From Cronobacter universalis NCTC 9529 (GTDB lineage: Bacteria; Pseudomonadota; Gammaproteobacteria; Enterobacterales; Enterobacteriaceae), in contig NZ_CP012257.1 of NCBI RefSeq assembly GCF_001277175.1, positions 248,001 to 312,000 of the forward strand: 64,000 bases of DNA, written 5' to 3'. A model generated the notes under the pieces. The model had not been told where the DNA came from and did no database searches. It worked only from the letters and a program-made list of their open reading frames with translations. A program made the translations under genes and the position numbers. Positions 32,856-43,522 of this stretch are shown here, piece after piece. The first letter of the stretch is position 1. Every line of letters begins with the position of its first letter.

Positions 32856-35396
32856 TTGTACCTCTATATTGAGACACTGAAGCAGAGACTGGATGCCATC
32901 AATCAATTGCGTGTGGATCGCGCGCTTGCTGCCATGGGGCCTGCTTTCCAACAGGTCTACAGTCTGCTGCCGACATTACTGCATTATCACCATCCGCTGA
33001 TGCCGGGTTACCTTGAAGGTAACGTTCCCTACGGCATTTGCCTTTACACGCCTGATGAAACCCAACGCCACTACCTGAATGAGCTGGAAACCCAGCGCGG
33101 TATGCCTGCACAGCTGACGGTGAAGGGCGAACTGCCGATTACCGGCATCTATTCGATGGGCAGCACTTCCTCCGTGGGGCAGAGCTGTTCGTCCGATCTC
33201 GACATCTGGGTCTGTCATCAGGCATGGCTTGATAACGACGAGCGCCAGTTGCTGCAACGTAAATGCAGCCTGCTGGAAAGCTGGGCGGCGTCGCTGGGCG
33301 TCGAGGTCAGTTTCTTCCTGATTGATGAAAACCGCTTCCGCCATAACGAAAGCGGCAGCCTCGGCGGCGAAGATTGCGGCTCGACGCAGCACATTTTGCT
33401 GCTGGATGAGTTCTACCGCACCGCCGTGCGCATGGCCGGCAAACGTATTCTCTGGAACATGGTGCCGTGCGACGAAGAAGAGCATTACGATGATTACGTG
33501 ATGACGCTCTACGCGCAGGGCGTGCTGACGCCGAACGAGTGGATGGATCTGGGCGGCCTGAGCTCACTTTCCGCCGAAGAGTATTTCGGCGCGAGCCTCT
33601 GGCAGCTCTATAAAAGCATCGATTCCCCGTACAAAGCCGTGCTGAAAACGCTGCTGCTGGAAGCCTATTCCTGGGAATACCCGAATACCCGCCTGCTCGC
33701 GAAAGATATCAAACAGCGTCTGCACGACGGCGAAATCGTCTCGTTCGGGCTCGATCCTTACTGCATGATGCTGGAGCGCGTGACGCACTACCTGACGGCT
33801 ATCGACGATAGCGCGCGTCTCGATCTCGTGCGCCGTTGCTTCTACCTGAAAGTGTGCGAAAAACTCTCCCGCGAGCGCGCCTGCGTGGGCTGGCGCCGCG
33901 AGGTGTTAAGCCAGCTGGTGAAAGAGTGGGGCTGGGACGACGCGCGCCTGACGATGCTCGATAACCGCGCCAACTGGAAAATCGATCAGGTGCGCGAGGC
34001 GCATAACGAACTGCTCGATGCCATGATGCAGAGCTACCGTAACCTGATCCGCTTCGCGCGCCGCAATAACCTGAGCGTCTCCGCGAGCCCGCAGGATATC
34101 GGCGTGCTGACGCGCAAACTCTATGCCGCGTTTGAAGCGCTGCCGGGTAAAGTGACGCTGGTAAACCCGCAGATTTCGCCGGATCTCTCCGAGCCGACGC
34201 TGACCTTTATCCATGTGCCGCCAGGCCGCGCCAACCGCACCGGCTGGTATCTCTACAACCGCGCGCCGAGCATGGATTCCATCATCAGCCATCAGCCGCT
34301 GGAATATAACCGTTATCTTAATAAGCTGGTGGCCTGGGCCTGGTTTAACGGCCTGCTGACGTCGCGCACCCGCCTGTTTATTAAGGGCAACGGCATTTGC
34401 GATCTGCCGAAACTGCAGGAACTGGTAGCCGACGTGTCGCACCACTTCCCGCTGCGCTTACCGGCGCCGACGCCAAAAGCGCTCTACAGCCCGTGTGAAA
34501 TCCGCCATCTGGCGATTATCGTCAACCTGGAATATGACCCGACGACGGCGTTCCGCAACCAGGTGGTGCATTTCGATTTCCGTAAGCTTGACGTCTTCAG
34601 CTTCGGCGAGCAGCAGCAGTGCCTGGTCGGCAGTATCGATCTGCTGTATCGCAACTCGTGGAACGAAGTGCGTACGCTGCATTTCAATGGCGAGCAGGCG
34701 ATGATCGAGGCGCTGAAAACGATTCTTGGCAAAATGCATCAGGACGCCGCGCCGCCGGACAGCGTCGAAGTGTTCTGCTACAGCCAGCATCTGCGCGGCC
34801 TTATCCGCACGCGCGTGCAGCAACTGGTGTCCGAGTGTATTGAGTTTCGTCTCTCCAGCACCCGTCTTGAGCCAGGCCGCTTCAAAGCGCTGCGCGTGGC
34901 GGGCCAGACCTGGGGCCTGTTCTTTGAGCGCCTTAACGTCTCGGTACAGAAACTGGAAAACGCCATCGAGTTTTACGGCGCGATTTCGCACAACAAGCTG
35001 CACGGCCTGTCTGTTCAGGTCGAAACCGATCATGTCGAACTGCCGTCGGTAGTGGACGGTTTTGCGAGTGAAGGGATTATTCAGTTCTTCTTTGAAGGAA
35101 CCAACGACGACGGCTTTAACATCTATATTCTCGATGAAAGCAACCGCGCCGAGGTCTATCACCACTGCGAAGGCAGCAAAGAGGATCTGGTGCGCGACGT
35201 CAGCCGGTTCTACTCGTCATCGCATGACCGCTTTACGTATGGCTCGAGCTTCGTCAACTTCAACCTGCCGCAGTTCTACCAGATTGTGAAGGTCGATGGC
35301 CGCCAGCAGGTGATCCCCTTCCGCACGCAGACCATCAAAGCCGTGACGCCGCTCAACGATGACGACAGCGCCACGCCGCTGTTACAGCAATATTAG
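32856..35396 (+). CDS. cyaA: Class I adenylate cyclase
   Basis: An 846-residue cytoplasmic enzyme that makes cAMP from ATP. The N-terminal catalytic domain shows the nucleotidyltransferase motif [17 protein letters not shown] near residues 103-119, and the C-terminal half is the regulatory domain that responds to the PTS glucose enzyme. The start is TTG, as in E. coli, where the weak start limits production. Together with the CRP site just upstream it indicates feedback control by cAMP-CRP. Confidence 0.98.
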   Translation: MYLYIETLKQRLDAINQLRVDRALAAMGPAFQQVYSLLPTLLHYHHPLMPGYLEGNVPYGICLYTPDETQRHYLNELETQRGMPAQLTVKGELPITGIYSMGSTSSVGQSCSSDLDIWVCHQAWLDNDERQLLQRKCSLLESWAASLGVEVSFFLIDENRFRHNESGSLGGEDCGSTQHILLLDEFYRTAVRMAGKRILWNMVPCDEEEHYDDYVMTLYAQGVLTPNEWMDLGGLSSLSAEEYFGASLWQLYKSIDSPYKAVLKTLLLEAYSWEYPNTRLLAKDIKQRLHDGEIVSFGLDPYCMMLERVTHYLTAIDDSARLDLVRRCFYLKVCEKLSRERACVGWRREVLSQLVKEWGWDDARLTMLDNRANWKIDQVREAHNELLDAMMQSYRNLIRFARRNNLSVSASPQDIGVLTRKLYAAFEALPGKVTLVNPQISPDLSEPTLTFIHVPPGRANRTGWYLYNRAPSMDSIISHQPLEYNRYLNKLVAWAWFNGLLTSRTRLFIKGNGICDLPKLQELVADVSHHFPLRLPAPTPKALYSPCEIRHLAIIVNLEYDPTTAFRNQVVHFDFRKLDVFSFGEQQQCLVGSIDLLYRNSWNEVRTLHFNGEQAMIEALKTILGKMHQDAAPPDSVEVFCYSQHLRGLIRTRVQQLVSECIEFRLSSTRLEPGRFKALRVAGQTWGLFFERLNVSVQKLENAIEFYGAISHNKLHGLSVQVETDHVELPSVVDGFASEGIIQFFFEGTNDDGFNIYILDESNRAEVYHHCEGSKEDLVRDVSRFYSSSHDRFTYGSSFVNFNLPQFYQIVKVDGRQQVIPFRTQTIKAVTPLNDDDSATPLLQQY

Positions 35397-35402
35397 TCCT
35401 GA

Positions 35403-35723
35403 TTAACGAAAGCTGACCGCCTCGCCCGCCTGTTGCGTGGCGGCGGTTTCCAGCAGATCCCAGAAGCGTTCGCCGCTGCGATCGCAAATCCATTCGTCGT
35501 TTTTATAATCGAAGTGATAACCGCCCTGTTTGGTCGCCAGCCACACCTGATGCAGCGGCTCCTGACGGTTGATAATGATTTTGCTGCCGTTTTCAAACGA
35601 GAGCGTCAGCACGCCGCCGTTGATTTCGCAGTCGATATCGCTGTCGCCATCCCACGCGTCGAGACGCTCTTCAATGGTCATCCACAGGCCGTCGGCCAGG
35701 CGGTGAAATTCACTGTCGTTCAT
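35403..35723 (-). CDS. cyaY: Bacterial frataxin CyaY
   Basis: A 106-residue iron-binding protein that modulates IscS in iron-sulfur cluster assembly. The acidic first helix ([31 protein letters not shown]) and the beta-sheet segment ([35 protein letters not shown]) are typical. The ATG at 35723 was chosen over upstream in-frame starts because the frataxin fold begins there. It is convergent with cyaA, 6 bp between the stops. Confidence 0.97.
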   Translation of the reverse strand: MNDSEFHRLADGLWMTIEERLDAWDGDSDIDCEINGGVLTLSFENGSKIIINRQEPLHQVWLATKQGGYHFDYKNDEWICDRSGERFWDLLETAATQQAGEAVSFR

Positions 35724-35889
35724 GTTGGTTTCCTGTTGTACGCGATGGCGGCAGTATAAAAGCAATAGCCGGGAATAGAAACCGGCGGGCGGAACGGCTT
35801 TTGTGTCATCCGGCGTTACGCAAACTCTTGCTTTTGCATGTTCACCTGCGATGATAGAAAACAGATGAATGAACAACAGGCACCGATAA

Positions 35890-36093
35890 ATGAAAACGAT
35901 TTTTCGCTCTCTGGCAGTGATGCTGACGCTGTTTAGCCTCACCGGATGCGGTCTGAAAGGCCCGCTTTACTTCCCGCCAGCAGACAGCAAGGCCCAGCCG
36001 CAAAAAGCGCCGGAACAGCAAACCGAGACGACCATCCCGGACACCAACAACCGTGGCGATACCGATGGCCCGACGCAGGTCAGCAGGCAGTAA
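35890..36093 (+). CDS. lptM: Small lipoprotein LptM (YifL)
   Basis: A 67-residue lipoprotein with signal [21 protein letters not shown] (Cys at 20) and the conserved mature start [10 protein letters not shown]. LptM assists assembly and disulfide formation of the LptDE lipopolysaccharide translocon at the outer membrane. The tail is Pro/Gln/Thr rich and poorly conserved. It lies 32 bp ahead of dapF, in the same direction. Confidence 0.95.
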   Translation: MKTIFRSLAVMLTLFSLTGCGLKGPLYFPPADSKAQPQKAPEQQTETTIPDTNNRGDTDGPTQVSRQ

Positions 36094-36125
36094 CCGACTC
36101 GTAACCGCGCAAACGGAGTACAACA

Positions 36126-36950
36126 ATGCAGTTCTCTAAAATGCATGGCCTGGGTAACGACTTTATGGTCGTGGACGCGGTGACGCAAAACGTCTTCTTT
36201 TCGCCTGAGATGATCCGCCGCCTGGCGGACAGGCATCAGGGCGTGGGGTTCGATCAGCTGCTGGTGGTCGAACCGCCTTACGATCCCGATCTCGATTTTC
36301 ACTACCGCATTTTTAACGCCGACGGCAGCGAAGTGGCGCAATGCGGCAACGGCGCGCGCTGTTTCGCCCGTTTCGTGCGCCTCAAAGGGCTGACCAACAA
36401 ACGGGAAATCCGCGTCAGCACCGCGAACGGCCGCATGGTGTTAACGGTTAATGAAGATGAACTGGTGCGCGTGAACATGGGCGAGCCGGTTTTCGAACCC
36501 TCGCTGGTGCCGTTTCGCGCCAATAAAGCCGAGAAGACCTACATCATGCGCGCCGCCGAGCAAACGGTGCTGTGCGGCGTGGTGTCGATGGGCAACCCGC
36601 ACTGCGTGATTCAGGTCGATGACGTCGCCACCGCGCCGGTGGAGACGCTCGGGCCGCTGATGGAAAGCCATGAGCGCTTCCCGGAGCGCGCCAACATCGG
36701 TTTTATGCAGGTGATGAATACCGAACACATCCGGCTGCGCGTGTTTGAGCGCGGCGCCGGCGAAACGCAGGCCTGCGGCAGCGGCGCGTGCGGCGCGGTC
36801 GCGGTCGGCATTCAGCAGGGGCTGCTGGCCGCCCAGGTGCGTGTCGACTTGCCTGGCGGTCGGCTCGATATCGCCTGGAAGGGGCCTGGCAACCCGCTCT
36901 TTATGACCGGCCCCGCCACCCACGTTTATGATGGATTTATTCACTTATGA
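36126..36950 (+). CDS. dapF: Diaminopimelate epimerase
   Basis: A 274-residue PLP-independent enzyme that converts LL- to meso-diaminopimelate for lysine and peptidoglycan. The two catalytic cysteines lie in [10 protein letters not shown] (near 73) and [12 protein letters not shown] (near 217), in the pseudo-symmetric halves. It overlaps the next gene's start by 4 bp. Confidence 0.98.
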   Translation: MQFSKMHGLGNDFMVVDAVTQNVFFSPEMIRRLADRHQGVGFDQLLVVEPPYDPDLDFHYRIFNADGSEVAQCGNGARCFARFVRLKGLTNKREIRVSTANGRMVLTVNEDELVRVNMGEPVFEPSLVPFRANKAEKTYIMRAAEQTVLCGVVSMGNPHCVIQVDDVATAPVETLGPLMESHERFPERANIGFMQVMNTEHIRLRVFERGAGETQACGSGACGAVAVGIQQGLLAAQVRVDLPGGRLDIAWKGPGNPLFMTGPATHVYDGFIHL

Positions 36951-37651
36951 GTAAGGCTGGAGAACAGCAGGAGACGCTGGCGACGCTTGATGACGACGCG
37001 GTGCTCGACTATCTGCTGCGCCATCCCGATTTTTTTATCCGCAACGCCGCGATGGTGGAGCAGATCCGCGTGCCGCACCCGGTGCGCGGAACCGTTTCGC
37101 TGGTGGAGTGGCACATGGCGCGCGCGCGTAACCACATCAACGAACTGGAGGAAAACATGACGTTGTTGATGGAGCAGGCGAGCGCCAACGAAGGGTTATT
37201 TTATCGCCTGTTGAAATTGCAGGGGCGGCTCGCCTGCGCCGGCAGTCTTCAGGAGATGCTGGAGCGGCTCAACCGCTGGGCGCGCGATATGGGGCTTGCG
37301 GGCGCGAATATTCGCCTGTTCCCGGAGCGTTGGCGGCTTGGCGCGCCCTCCGGCTTCACGCATCTGGCGCTGTCGCGTCAGGCGTTCGAACCGGTGCGTA
37401 TTCAGCGTCTCGGCCAGCAGACGCACTACCTGGGAACGCTGAACGGCCCGGAACTGCTGGTGGTATTGCCGGAGGCGAAAGCCGTCGGGTCGGTGGCGAT
37501 GTCGCTGCTCGGCGAACATGGCGAGCTCGGCGTGCTGATTTTCAGCAGCCGCGACCCGCAGCATTATCAGCAAGGTCAGGGCACGCAACTGCTGCATGAG
37601 CTGTCGCTGATGCTGCCCGATCTGCTTGCACGCTGGATAGAGCGCGTATGA
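36947..37651 (+). CDS. yigA: DUF484 protein YigA
   Basis: A 234-residue cytoplasmic protein of the DUF484 (GAF-like) family. The conserved start is [25 protein letters not shown], followed by a short coiled coil ([17 protein letters not shown]). It lies between dapF and xerC, overlapping both by 4 bp, as in other enterobacteria. The function is unknown. Confidence 0.95.
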   Translation: MSKAGEQQETLATLDDDAVLDYLLRHPDFFIRNAAMVEQIRVPHPVRGTVSLVEWHMARARNHINELEENMTLLMEQASANEGLFYRLLKLQGRLACAGSLQEMLERLNRWARDMGLAGANIRLFPERWRLGAPSGFTHLALSRQAFEPVRIQRLGQQTHYLGTLNGPELLVVLPEAKAVGSVAMSLLGEHGELGVLIFSSRDPQHYQQGQGTQLLHELSLMLPDLLARWIERV

Positions 37652-38553
37652 CCGACTCGCCGCTGCACCCGCCCATTGCGCGCTTTCTGCGTTATCTGAA
37701 AGTGGAGCGCCAGTTAAGCCCCGTGACGCTGCTTAATTATGAGCGGCAGCTGGCCGCGATGGTGGCGCTGGCGGGCGAGGCGGGGCTTAAAAGCTGGGCG
37801 CAGTGCGACGCCGCGATGGTTCGATCGCTTGCGGTACGCAGTCGTCGCGCCGGGCTGGGGCCGTCCAGCCTGGCGCTGCGTCTCTCGGCGCTGCGCAGCT
37901 TTTTCGACTGGCAGGTGAGCCAGGGCGAGCTGAAAGCGAACCCGGCGAAAGGCGTCAGCACGCCGAAAACGCCGCGCCATCTGCCGAAAAATATTGATGT
38001 TGATGACGTTAACCGACTGCTGGATATCGATCTTAACGATCCGCTGGCGGTCCGCGATCGCGCGATGCTGGAAATCATGTACGGCGCCGGGCTGCGTCTT
38101 TCCGAGCTGGTCAATATCGACTGTCGTTATCTCGATCTCGCCAGCGGCGAAGTCTGGGTGATGGGGAAAGGCAGCAAAGAGCGGCGCCTGCCGATAGGCC
38201 GCAGCGCCGTTGCCTGGATTGAACACTGGCTTAACCTGCGTGAGCTGTTTGGCCCTGACGACGACGCGCTGTTTTTATCAAAACAAGGCAAGCGCATCTC
38301 GGCGCGTAACGTGCAAAAACGCTTTGCGGAGTGGGGCATCAAACAGGGGCTGAACAGCCATGTTCACCCCCATAAGCTGCGGCACTCTTTCGCGACACAT
38401 ATGCTGGAATCCAGCGGCGATCTGCGCGCGGTCCAGGAGCTGCTGGGCCACGCTAATCTCTCGACCACCCAGATCTATACGCATCTTGATTTCCAGCATC
38501 TGGCTTCGGTCTACGACGCGGCGCACCCACGCGCCAGACGAGGAAAACCGTAA
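37648..38553 (+). CDS. xerC: Tyrosine recombinase XerC
   Basis: A 301-residue recombinase that with XerD resolves chromosome dimers at dif. Catalytic residues are visible: Arg in [10 protein letters not shown], Lys in [11 protein letters not shown], His/Arg in [10 protein letters not shown], His in [10 protein letters not shown] and the nucleophile Tyr in QIYTHLDF. The N-terminal SAM-like domain ([23 protein letters not shown]) binds the core site. It is in the dapF-yigA-xerC-yigB operon. Confidence 0.98.
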   Translation: MTDSPLHPPIARFLRYLKVERQLSPVTLLNYERQLAAMVALAGEAGLKSWAQCDAAMVRSLAVRSRRAGLGPSSLALRLSALRSFFDWQVSQGELKANPAKGVSTPKTPRHLPKNIDVDDVNRLLDIDLNDPLAVRDRAMLEIMYGAGLRLSELVNIDCRYLDLASGEVWVMGKGSKERRLPIGRSAVAWIEHWLNLRELFGPDDDALFLSKQGKRISARNVQKRFAEWGIKQGLNSHVHPHKLRHSFATHMLESSGDLRAVQELLGHANLSTTQIYTHLDFQHLASVYDAAHPRARRGKP

Positions 38554-39269
38554 TGTACTTTTACCGTCCGCTGGGCGCGATTGCCGCCCTGACGTTCGAT
38601 CTCGACGATACGCTCTACGATAACCGCCCGGTTATCGCCCGTACCGAACAAGAGACGCTGGCGTTTATGCAGTGTTACCATCCGCGGCTCAGCGCGTTCA
38701 CCGCCGCGGATTTGCACCGCGCCCGCGCGGCGCTGCGCCAGCAGGAGCCGGAGATCTATCACGACGTGACCGAATGGCGGCGGCGCGCCATTGAACAGGT
38801 GATGCTGGAAGCCGGGCTTTCCGCCCATGAGGCGTCTGAAGGCGCGAACGAGGCGATGCTGAACTTCGCCCGCTGGCGCAGCCGCATCGAGGTGCCTGAG
38901 GAAAATCTCGAGGCGTTGCAGCAGCTCGCGAAAAAGTGGCCGCTGGTGGCCATCACCAACGGCAACGCCGAGCCGGAACAGTTCGGCCTGGGCGGCCTGT
39001 TTCAGTTTGTGCTGCGCGCCGGGCCGCACGGCCGCGCCAAGCCGTACAGCGATATGTATCATCTGGCCGCGCAGAAGCTTGGCGTGGCGCCCGGGACTCT
39101 CCTGCACGTAGGCGACGACCTGACCACCGACGTGGCGGGCGCCATCCGCTCCGGCGTGCAGGCGTGCTGGATAAACCTGCTTGACGGCGACCTGATGCAG
39201 ATAGATGACAGCCGCCTGTTGCCGCATCTGGAGATTTCGCGGTTGGCATCCCTGACCTCGCTGATATAA
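38553..39269 (+). CDS. yigB: HAD phosphatase YigB (FMN phosphatase)
   Basis: A 238-residue HAD-superfamily hydrolase, motif [10 protein letters not shown], motif II ITNGN, motif III/IV around [10 protein letters not shown] and [10 protein letters not shown]. coli YigB dephosphorylates FMN and other phosphates. Its ATG overlaps the xerC stop by 1 bp (TAATG). Confidence 0.96.
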   Translation: MYFYRPLGAIAALTFDLDDTLYDNRPVIARTEQETLAFMQCYHPRLSAFTAADLHRARAALRQQEPEIYHDVTEWRRRAIEQVMLEAGLSAHEASEGANEAMLNFARWRSRIEVPEENLEALQQLAKKWPLVAITNGNAEPEQFGLGGLFQFVLRAGPHGRAKPYSDMYHLAAQKLGVAPGTLLHVGDDLTTDVAGAIRSGVQACWINLLDGDLMQIDDSRLLPHLEISRLASLTSLI

Positions 39270-39280
39270 TCATCACCACT

Positions 39281-39296
39281 CTGTATATAATTCCAG
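39281..39296 (+). promoter_or_regulatory. LexA (SOS) box upstream of uvrD
   Basis: CTGTATATAATTCCAG fits the LexA consensus CTG-N10-CAG with an AT-rich core and lies 113 bp before the uvrD start, as in E. coli, where uvrD is SOS-induced. Confidence 0.85.
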
Positions 39297-39353
39297 GCTT
39301 TTCGGCAGGCAGCATACGTATTGCTGCCTGATATCCCGTAAGCCTGGTCTGCG

Positions 39354-39386
39354 AGACGCCTGCGGGCGTTTTGTGTTTTTTCTGTT
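39354..39386 (+). terminator. Attenuator-like terminator in the uvrD leader
   Basis: ACGCC...GGCGT forms a short GC stem followed by TTTTGTGTTTTTTC, between the LexA-controlled promoter and the uvrD ATG. A second hairpin (CAGGCAGCA/TGCTGCCTG) lies just upstream at 39306-39330. An attenuator in this place has been reported for E. coli uvrD. Confidence 0.6.
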
Positions 39387-39408
39387 TTTAACGCGGCGGT
39401 GCCAATCA

Positions 39409-41571
39409 ATGGACGTTTCTTACCTGCTCGACAGCCTTAACGATAAACAGCGCGAAGCCGTAGCCGCGCCGCGCAGCAATATGCTGGTGCTGGCGGGCGC
39501 GGGCAGCGGAAAGACGCGCGTGCTGGTGCATCGTATCGCCTGGCTGATGATGGTAGAAAACTGTTCGCCGTACTCCATCATGGCGGTGACCTTTACCAAC
39601 AAAGCGGCGGCGGAGATGCGCCACCGTATCGGCCAGCTGATGGGCACCAGCCAGGGCGGCATGTGGGTCGGCACGTTCCACGGTCTCGCGCATCGCCTGC
39701 TGCGCGCGCACCATATGGACGCCAACCTGCCGCAGGATTTCCAGATCCTCGATAGCGAAGATCAGCTGCGTCTGCTCAAGCGTCTTATCAAGGCGATGAA
39801 CCTCGACGAGAAGCAGTGGCCGCCGCGCCAGGCGATGTGGTACATCAACGGCAAAAAAGATGACGGCCTGCGCCCGCACCATATTCAGAGCTACGGCAAC
39901 CCGGTAGAGCAGACCTGGCAGAAGGTGTATCAGGCGTATCAGGAAGCGTGCGACCGCGCGGGGCTGGTGGATTTCGCCGAGCTGCTGCTGCGCGCCCACG
40001 AGCTGTGGCTCAACAAACCGCATATCCTCAACCACTACCGCGAGCGCTTCACCAATATTCTGGTGGATGAGTTCCAGGACACCAACGGCATTCAGTACGC
40101 CTGGATCCGCCTGCTGGCGGGCGATACCGGCAAAGTGATGATCGTGGGCGACGATGACCAGTCGATCTACGGCTGGCGCGGCGCGCAGGTGGAAAATATC
40201 CAGCGCTTCCTGAACGATTTTCCGGGCGCGCAGACTATTCGTCTGGAGCAGAACTACCGCTCCACTAACAACATTCTTAACGCCGCGAACGCCCTGATCG
40301 CCAACAACGCGGGGCGTCTTGGCAAAGAGCTGTGGACCGACGGCAGCGACGGCGAGCCTATCTCGCTGTATTGCGCGTTCAACGAACTGGATGAAGCGCG
40401 CTTTGTGGTCAACCGCATCAAGGTCTGGCAGGAGAACGGCGGCGCGTTGCAGGATTGCGCCATTCTCTATCGCAGCAACGCCCAGTCGCGCGTGCTGGAA
40501 GAGGCGCTGTTACAGGCCAGCATGCCGTATCGTATCTACGGCGGCATGCGATTCTTCGAACGCCAGGAGATCAAAGACGCGCTCTCTTACCTGCGTCTTA
40601 TCGCCAACCGTAACGACGACGCGGCCTTTGAGCGCGTGGTGAATACGCCGACGCGCGGCATCGGCGACCGCACGCTGGATGTCGTGCGCCAGACCGCGCG
40701 AGACCGCCAGCTGACGCTCTGGCAGGCGTGCCGCCAGCTGTTGCAGGAAAAAGCCCTGGCCGGCCGCGCCGCCAGCGCTTTGCAGCGTTTCCTTGAACTT
40801 ATCGAGGCGCTGGCGCATGAAACCATCGATATGCCGCTGCATGTGCAGACCGACCGGGTGATTAAGGATTCCGGCCTGTGGCTGATGTATGAGCAGGAAA
40901 AAGGCGAGAAGGGCCAGGCGCGTATCGAAAACTTAGAGGAACTGGTGACGGCGACGCGCCAGTTCAGCTACAACGAAGAAGACGAAGATCTGATGCCGTT
41001 GCAGGCGTTTTTATCCCACGCGGCGCTGGAAGCGGGAGAAGGGCAGGCCGACGCCTGGCAGGACGCGGTGCAGCTGATGACGCTGCACTCCGCCAAAGGG
41101 CTGGAGTTCCCGCAGGTGTTTATCGTCGGTATGGAAGAGGGGATGTTCCCAAGCCAGATGTCGCTCGATGAAGGCGGCCGTCTGGAAGAGGAGCGACGCC
41201 TGGCCTATGTGGGCGTCACCCGCGCCATGCAGAAGCTGACGCTCACCTATGCGGAAACCCGTCGCCTGTACGGCAAAGAGGCGTATCACCGTCCGTCGCG
41301 CTTTATCGCCGAACTGCCGGAAGGCTGTGTGGAAGAGGTGCGCCTGCGCGCGAGCGTCAGCCGTCCGGTCAGCCATAAGCAGCTGGGCGCGCCGATAGCG
41401 CAGAACGATTCCGGCTATAAGCTCGGTCAGCGCGTGCGTCACCCGAAATTCGGCGAAGGCACCATCGTGAATCTCGAAGGCAGCGGCGAACACAGCCGGT
41501 TGCAGGTGGCGTTCAACGGTCAGGGCATCAAATGGCTGGTGGCCGCTTACGCGCGCCTCGAAACCGTCTGA
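39409..41571 (+). CDS. uvrD: DNA helicase II
   Basis: A 720-residue SF1A 3'-5' helicase (same length as E. coli UvrD) for nucleotide excision repair and mismatch repair. Motifs: Q/I (KQREAVAAPRSNMLVLAGAGSGKT, Walker A at 30-36), Ia (VTFTNKAAAEMRHR), II (VDEFQDTN), III (IVGDDDQSIYGWRGA), IV (RLEQNYRS), V (TLHSAKGLEF) and VI (AYVGVTRA). The C-terminal RNA polymerase-interacting Tudor domain is present (GQRVRHPKFGEGTIVNLEG). I start at ATG 39409, not the upstream frame. Confidence 0.99.
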   Translation: MDVSYLLDSLNDKQREAVAAPRSNMLVLAGAGSGKTRVLVHRIAWLMMVENCSPYSIMAVTFTNKAAAEMRHRIGQLMGTSQGGMWVGTFHGLAHRLLRAHHMDANLPQDFQILDSEDQLRLLKRLIKAMNLDEKQWPPRQAMWYINGKKDDGLRPHHIQSYGNPVEQTWQKVYQAYQEACDRAGLVDFAELLLRAHELWLNKPHILNHYRERFTNILVDEFQDTNGIQYAWIRLLAGDTGKVMIVGDDDQSIYGWRGAQVENIQRFLNDFPGAQTIRLEQNYRSTNNILNAANALIANNAGRLGKELWTDGSDGEPISLYCAFNELDEARFVVNRIKVWQENGGALQDCAILYRSNAQSRVLEEALLQASMPYRIYGGMRFFERQEIKDALSYLRLIANRNDDAAFERVVNTPTRGIGDRTLDVVRQTARDRQLTLWQACRQLLQEKALAGRAASALQRFLELIEALAHETIDMPLHVQTDRVIKDSGLWLMYEQEKGEKGQARIENLEELVTATRQFSYNEEDEDLMPLQAFLSHAALEAGEGQADAWQDAVQLMTLHSAKGLEFPQVFIVGMEEGMFPSQMSLDEGGRLEEERRLAYVGVTRAMQKLTLTYAETRRLYGKEAYHRPSRFIAELPEGCVEEVRLRASVSRPVSHKQLGAPIAQNDSGYKLGQRVRHPKFGEGTIVNLEGSGEHSRLQVAFNGQGIKWLVAAYARLETV

Positions 41572-41593
41572 CCTGTTTCTGAGAAAGCTTACC

Positions 41594-41628
41594 AGGCCGC
41601 TGGCGCGTCGCGTCGGCGGCCTTTTTTA
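41594..41628 (+). terminator. uvrD terminator
   Basis: AGGCCGC pairs with GCGGCCT, followed by a run of six T, 22 bp after the uvrD stop. Confidence 0.88.
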
Positions 41629-41827
41629 TTTCTTCACGCCGCGCTGGATTTTCTGTCATCTGGCGCGGCGATAATCCCCCGGGAATGGCAGGAAGCGGAG
41701 CGTGAAAACGGTCCGGCAAAACGCGCCCGCAGGCACTATAATTCCTGTCAATCATTGAGGTGTTTTATCTTAAGTGTACGTGTTGACGCCTAATTTTTGG
41801 TGGCGTAACATGCGCCCACGATTACGC

Positions 41828-41928
41828 TAAGAGGACATTCGCCTTGGACACACCCAGTAGATGCTGGCTCAAAAACCTGTCAAACAGGAACAACTCCTAA
41901 GGCTATCCTCTTACGCTGATGGCCTTAG
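41828..41928 (+). promoter_or_regulatory. corA leader with alternative RNA stems
   Basis: TAAGAGGA (41828-41835, containing the corL ribosome site) pairs with TCCTCTTA (41906-41913). CTAAGGC (41897-41903, over the corL stop) pairs with GCCTTAG (41922-41928). The two stems interlock and so exclude each other. A ribosome at the corL stop would block the second, a layout expected for attenuation. Confidence 0.6.
41844..41900 (+). CDS. corL: Leader peptide of corA (CorL-like), 18 codons
   Basis: A TTG-started ORF (MDTPSRCWLKNLSNRNNS, then TAA) with AAGAGGA 8-9 bases before it lies in the long corA leader. In Salmonella a short leader ORF, corL, couples ribosome movement to Rho-dependent termination before corA. 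The peptide and its place fit that system; I identify it by position and structure. Two mutually exclusive stems (41828-41928) involve its ribosome site and its 3' end. Confidence 0.6.
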   Translation: MDTPSRCWLKNLSNRNNS

Positions 41929-42052
41929 TGGTTGTCAGCGACCGTTTTCTCTCCCGTCGCGCTGAGTCAGGCTGTTTAATGGTCTGAAACCCCATCTGTT
42001 TCTGTGTGCCCAACCGAACTGTCCAGAATTTGTTTTTTTGGGAGTCCCGGTC

Positions 42053-43003
42053 ATGCTGAGCGCATTTCAACTGGAAAACAACAAACTGTCCCGCCTCGAA
42101 GTTGACGAGGCCGTTTCGCTGAAAGAGTCCATCTGGGTTGACCTGGTGGAGCCGGAAGAGAGCGAACGACAGCGCGTGCAAACGGAACTTGGCCAAAGCC
42201 TGGCGACACGCCCGGAACTGGAGGATATCGAAGCCTCCGCCCGCTTCTTTGAAGACGAAGACGGGCTGCATATTCACTCGTTTTTCTTTTATGAAGACGC
42301 GGAAGATCACGGCGGCAACTCCACCGTGGCGTTCACCATTCGTAACGGGCGGCTGTTTACGCTGCGCGAGCGCGAGCTGCCGGCGTTCCGGTTGTACCGC
42401 ATGCGCGCGCGCAGCCAGTCGATGATGGACGGCAACGCCTATGAACTGCTGCTCGATCTCTTTGAAACCAAGATCGAACAGCTGGCGGACGAGATAGAAA
42501 ACATCTACAGCGATCTCGAAAACCTGAGCCGCGTCATTATGGAAGGGCATCAGGGCGATGAATATGACGAGGCGCTGTCGACGCTGGCGGAGCTGGAAGA
42601 TACCGGCTGGAAAGTGCGCCTGTGCCTGATGGATACCCAGCGCGCGCTGAACTTCCTGGTGCGCAAGGCGCGTCTGCCGGGCGGTCAGCTGGAGCAGGCG
42701 CGTGAGATCCTGCGCGATATCGAATCCCTGCTGCCGCATAACGAATCGCTGTTCCAGAAGGTGAACTTCCTGATGCAGGCGGCGATGGGTTTTATCAACA
42801 TCGAGCAGAACCGCATCATCAAAATCTTCTCGGTGGTGTCCGTGGTCTTCCTGCCGCCGACGCTGGTGGCCTCCAGCTACGGAATGAACTTCGAATTTAT
42901 GCCCGAGCTGCACTGGAGCTACGGCTACCCCGGCGCGATTGTCGCGATGCTGCTGGCGGGGCTGGCGCCTTACCTCTACTTCAAGCGTAAGAACTGGTTA
43001 TAA
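42053..43003 (+). CDS. corA: Magnesium/cobalt transporter CorA
   Basis: A 316-residue homopentameric Mg2+ channel. The large N-terminal cytoplasmic domain is acidic; the two C-terminal membrane segments include [15 protein letters not shown] followed by the signature [11 protein letters not shown], then [16 protein letters not shown]. The ATG at 42053 follows GGGAG. A 480-bp leader region separates it from uvrD and holds the corL ORF; I see no yigE-like gene in the gap. Confidence 0.98.
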   Translation: MLSAFQLENNKLSRLEVDEAVSLKESIWVDLVEPEESERQRVQTELGQSLATRPELEDIEASARFFEDEDGLHIHSFFFYEDAEDHGGNSTVAFTIRNGRLFTLRERELPAFRLYRMRARSQSMMDGNAYELLLDLFETKIEQLADEIENIYSDLENLSRVIMEGHQGDEYDEALSTLAELEDTGWKVRLCLMDTQRALNFLVRKARLPGGQLEQAREILRDIESLLPHNESLFQKVNFLMQAAMGFINIEQNRIIKIFSVVSVVFLPPTLVASSYGMNFEFMPELHWSYGYPGAIVAMLLAGLAPYLYFKRKNWL

Positions 43004-43010
43004 AAGCAAA

Positions 43011-43041
43011 AAAGCCTCTTCCATGAAGAGGCTTTTTTCAT
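43011..43041. terminator. Bidirectional terminator between corA and yigF
   Basis: AGCCTCTTC and GAAGAGGCT form a 9-bp stem around CAT, with A-runs before and T-runs after, so it serves both convergent genes. Confidence 0.92.
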
Positions 43042-43059
43042 AGTGCGAGACGCAGACCC

Positions 43060-43464
43060 TTACAGGCTCCAGTCCTGCTTGCCTTTGACTTTCAGATCGT
43101 AATACCAGGTATTGGTACGTACGGCAAAATAGATAGGTACGATATAGATCAGTCCTTTTATCCCCAGCAGCACGGTAATAAAACCGACGATGAAAAAGGC
43201 TATCACGCAAATAATACTTTTCTTCCAAAGGCCGAGGATAGCCAGATAAATGAAGGAGAAAAAGTAAGTGAAGAAATTGATCATCACCTTAAGGCGTGAC
43301 ATAAAGCCCATCTTTTTCAGCGCGCCGCTCCACTCCGGCGTCGGGAAAAGGATGCCGGGATAACCATGCTCCTCAATGAACGCAAAGCGCGTTTTCCATT
43401 TATCGCTTAGCTTCTCGTCTGCCATAAAGTCGTAGTGGTTTTTATTGTTTTCCATGCTGGACAT
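43060..43464 (-). CDS. yigF: DUF2628 membrane protein YigF
   Basis: A 134-residue protein. After a 50-residue soluble start (WKTRFAFIEEHGYPG) there are two or three membrane segments (VMINFFTYFFSFIYLAILGLW, IICVIAFFIVGFITVLLGI, and GLIYIVPIYFAVRT). DUF2628 and its position after corA identify E. coli YigF. Its ATG (43464) has AAGGAG upstream. Lower GC than its neighbours is visible. Function unknown. Confidence 0.88.
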   Translation of the reverse strand: MSSMENNKNHYDFMADEKLSDKWKTRFAFIEEHGYPGILFPTPEWSGALKKMGFMSRLKVMINFFTYFFSFIYLAILGLWKKSIICVIAFFIVGFITVLLGIKGLIYIVPIYFAVRTNTWYYDLKVKGKQDWSL

Positions 43465-43522
43465 CCTGAAGGCTCCTTAACGCCTGAAATTTTGCTGGGG
43501 TTAGCGACATTACCGCCCGATT

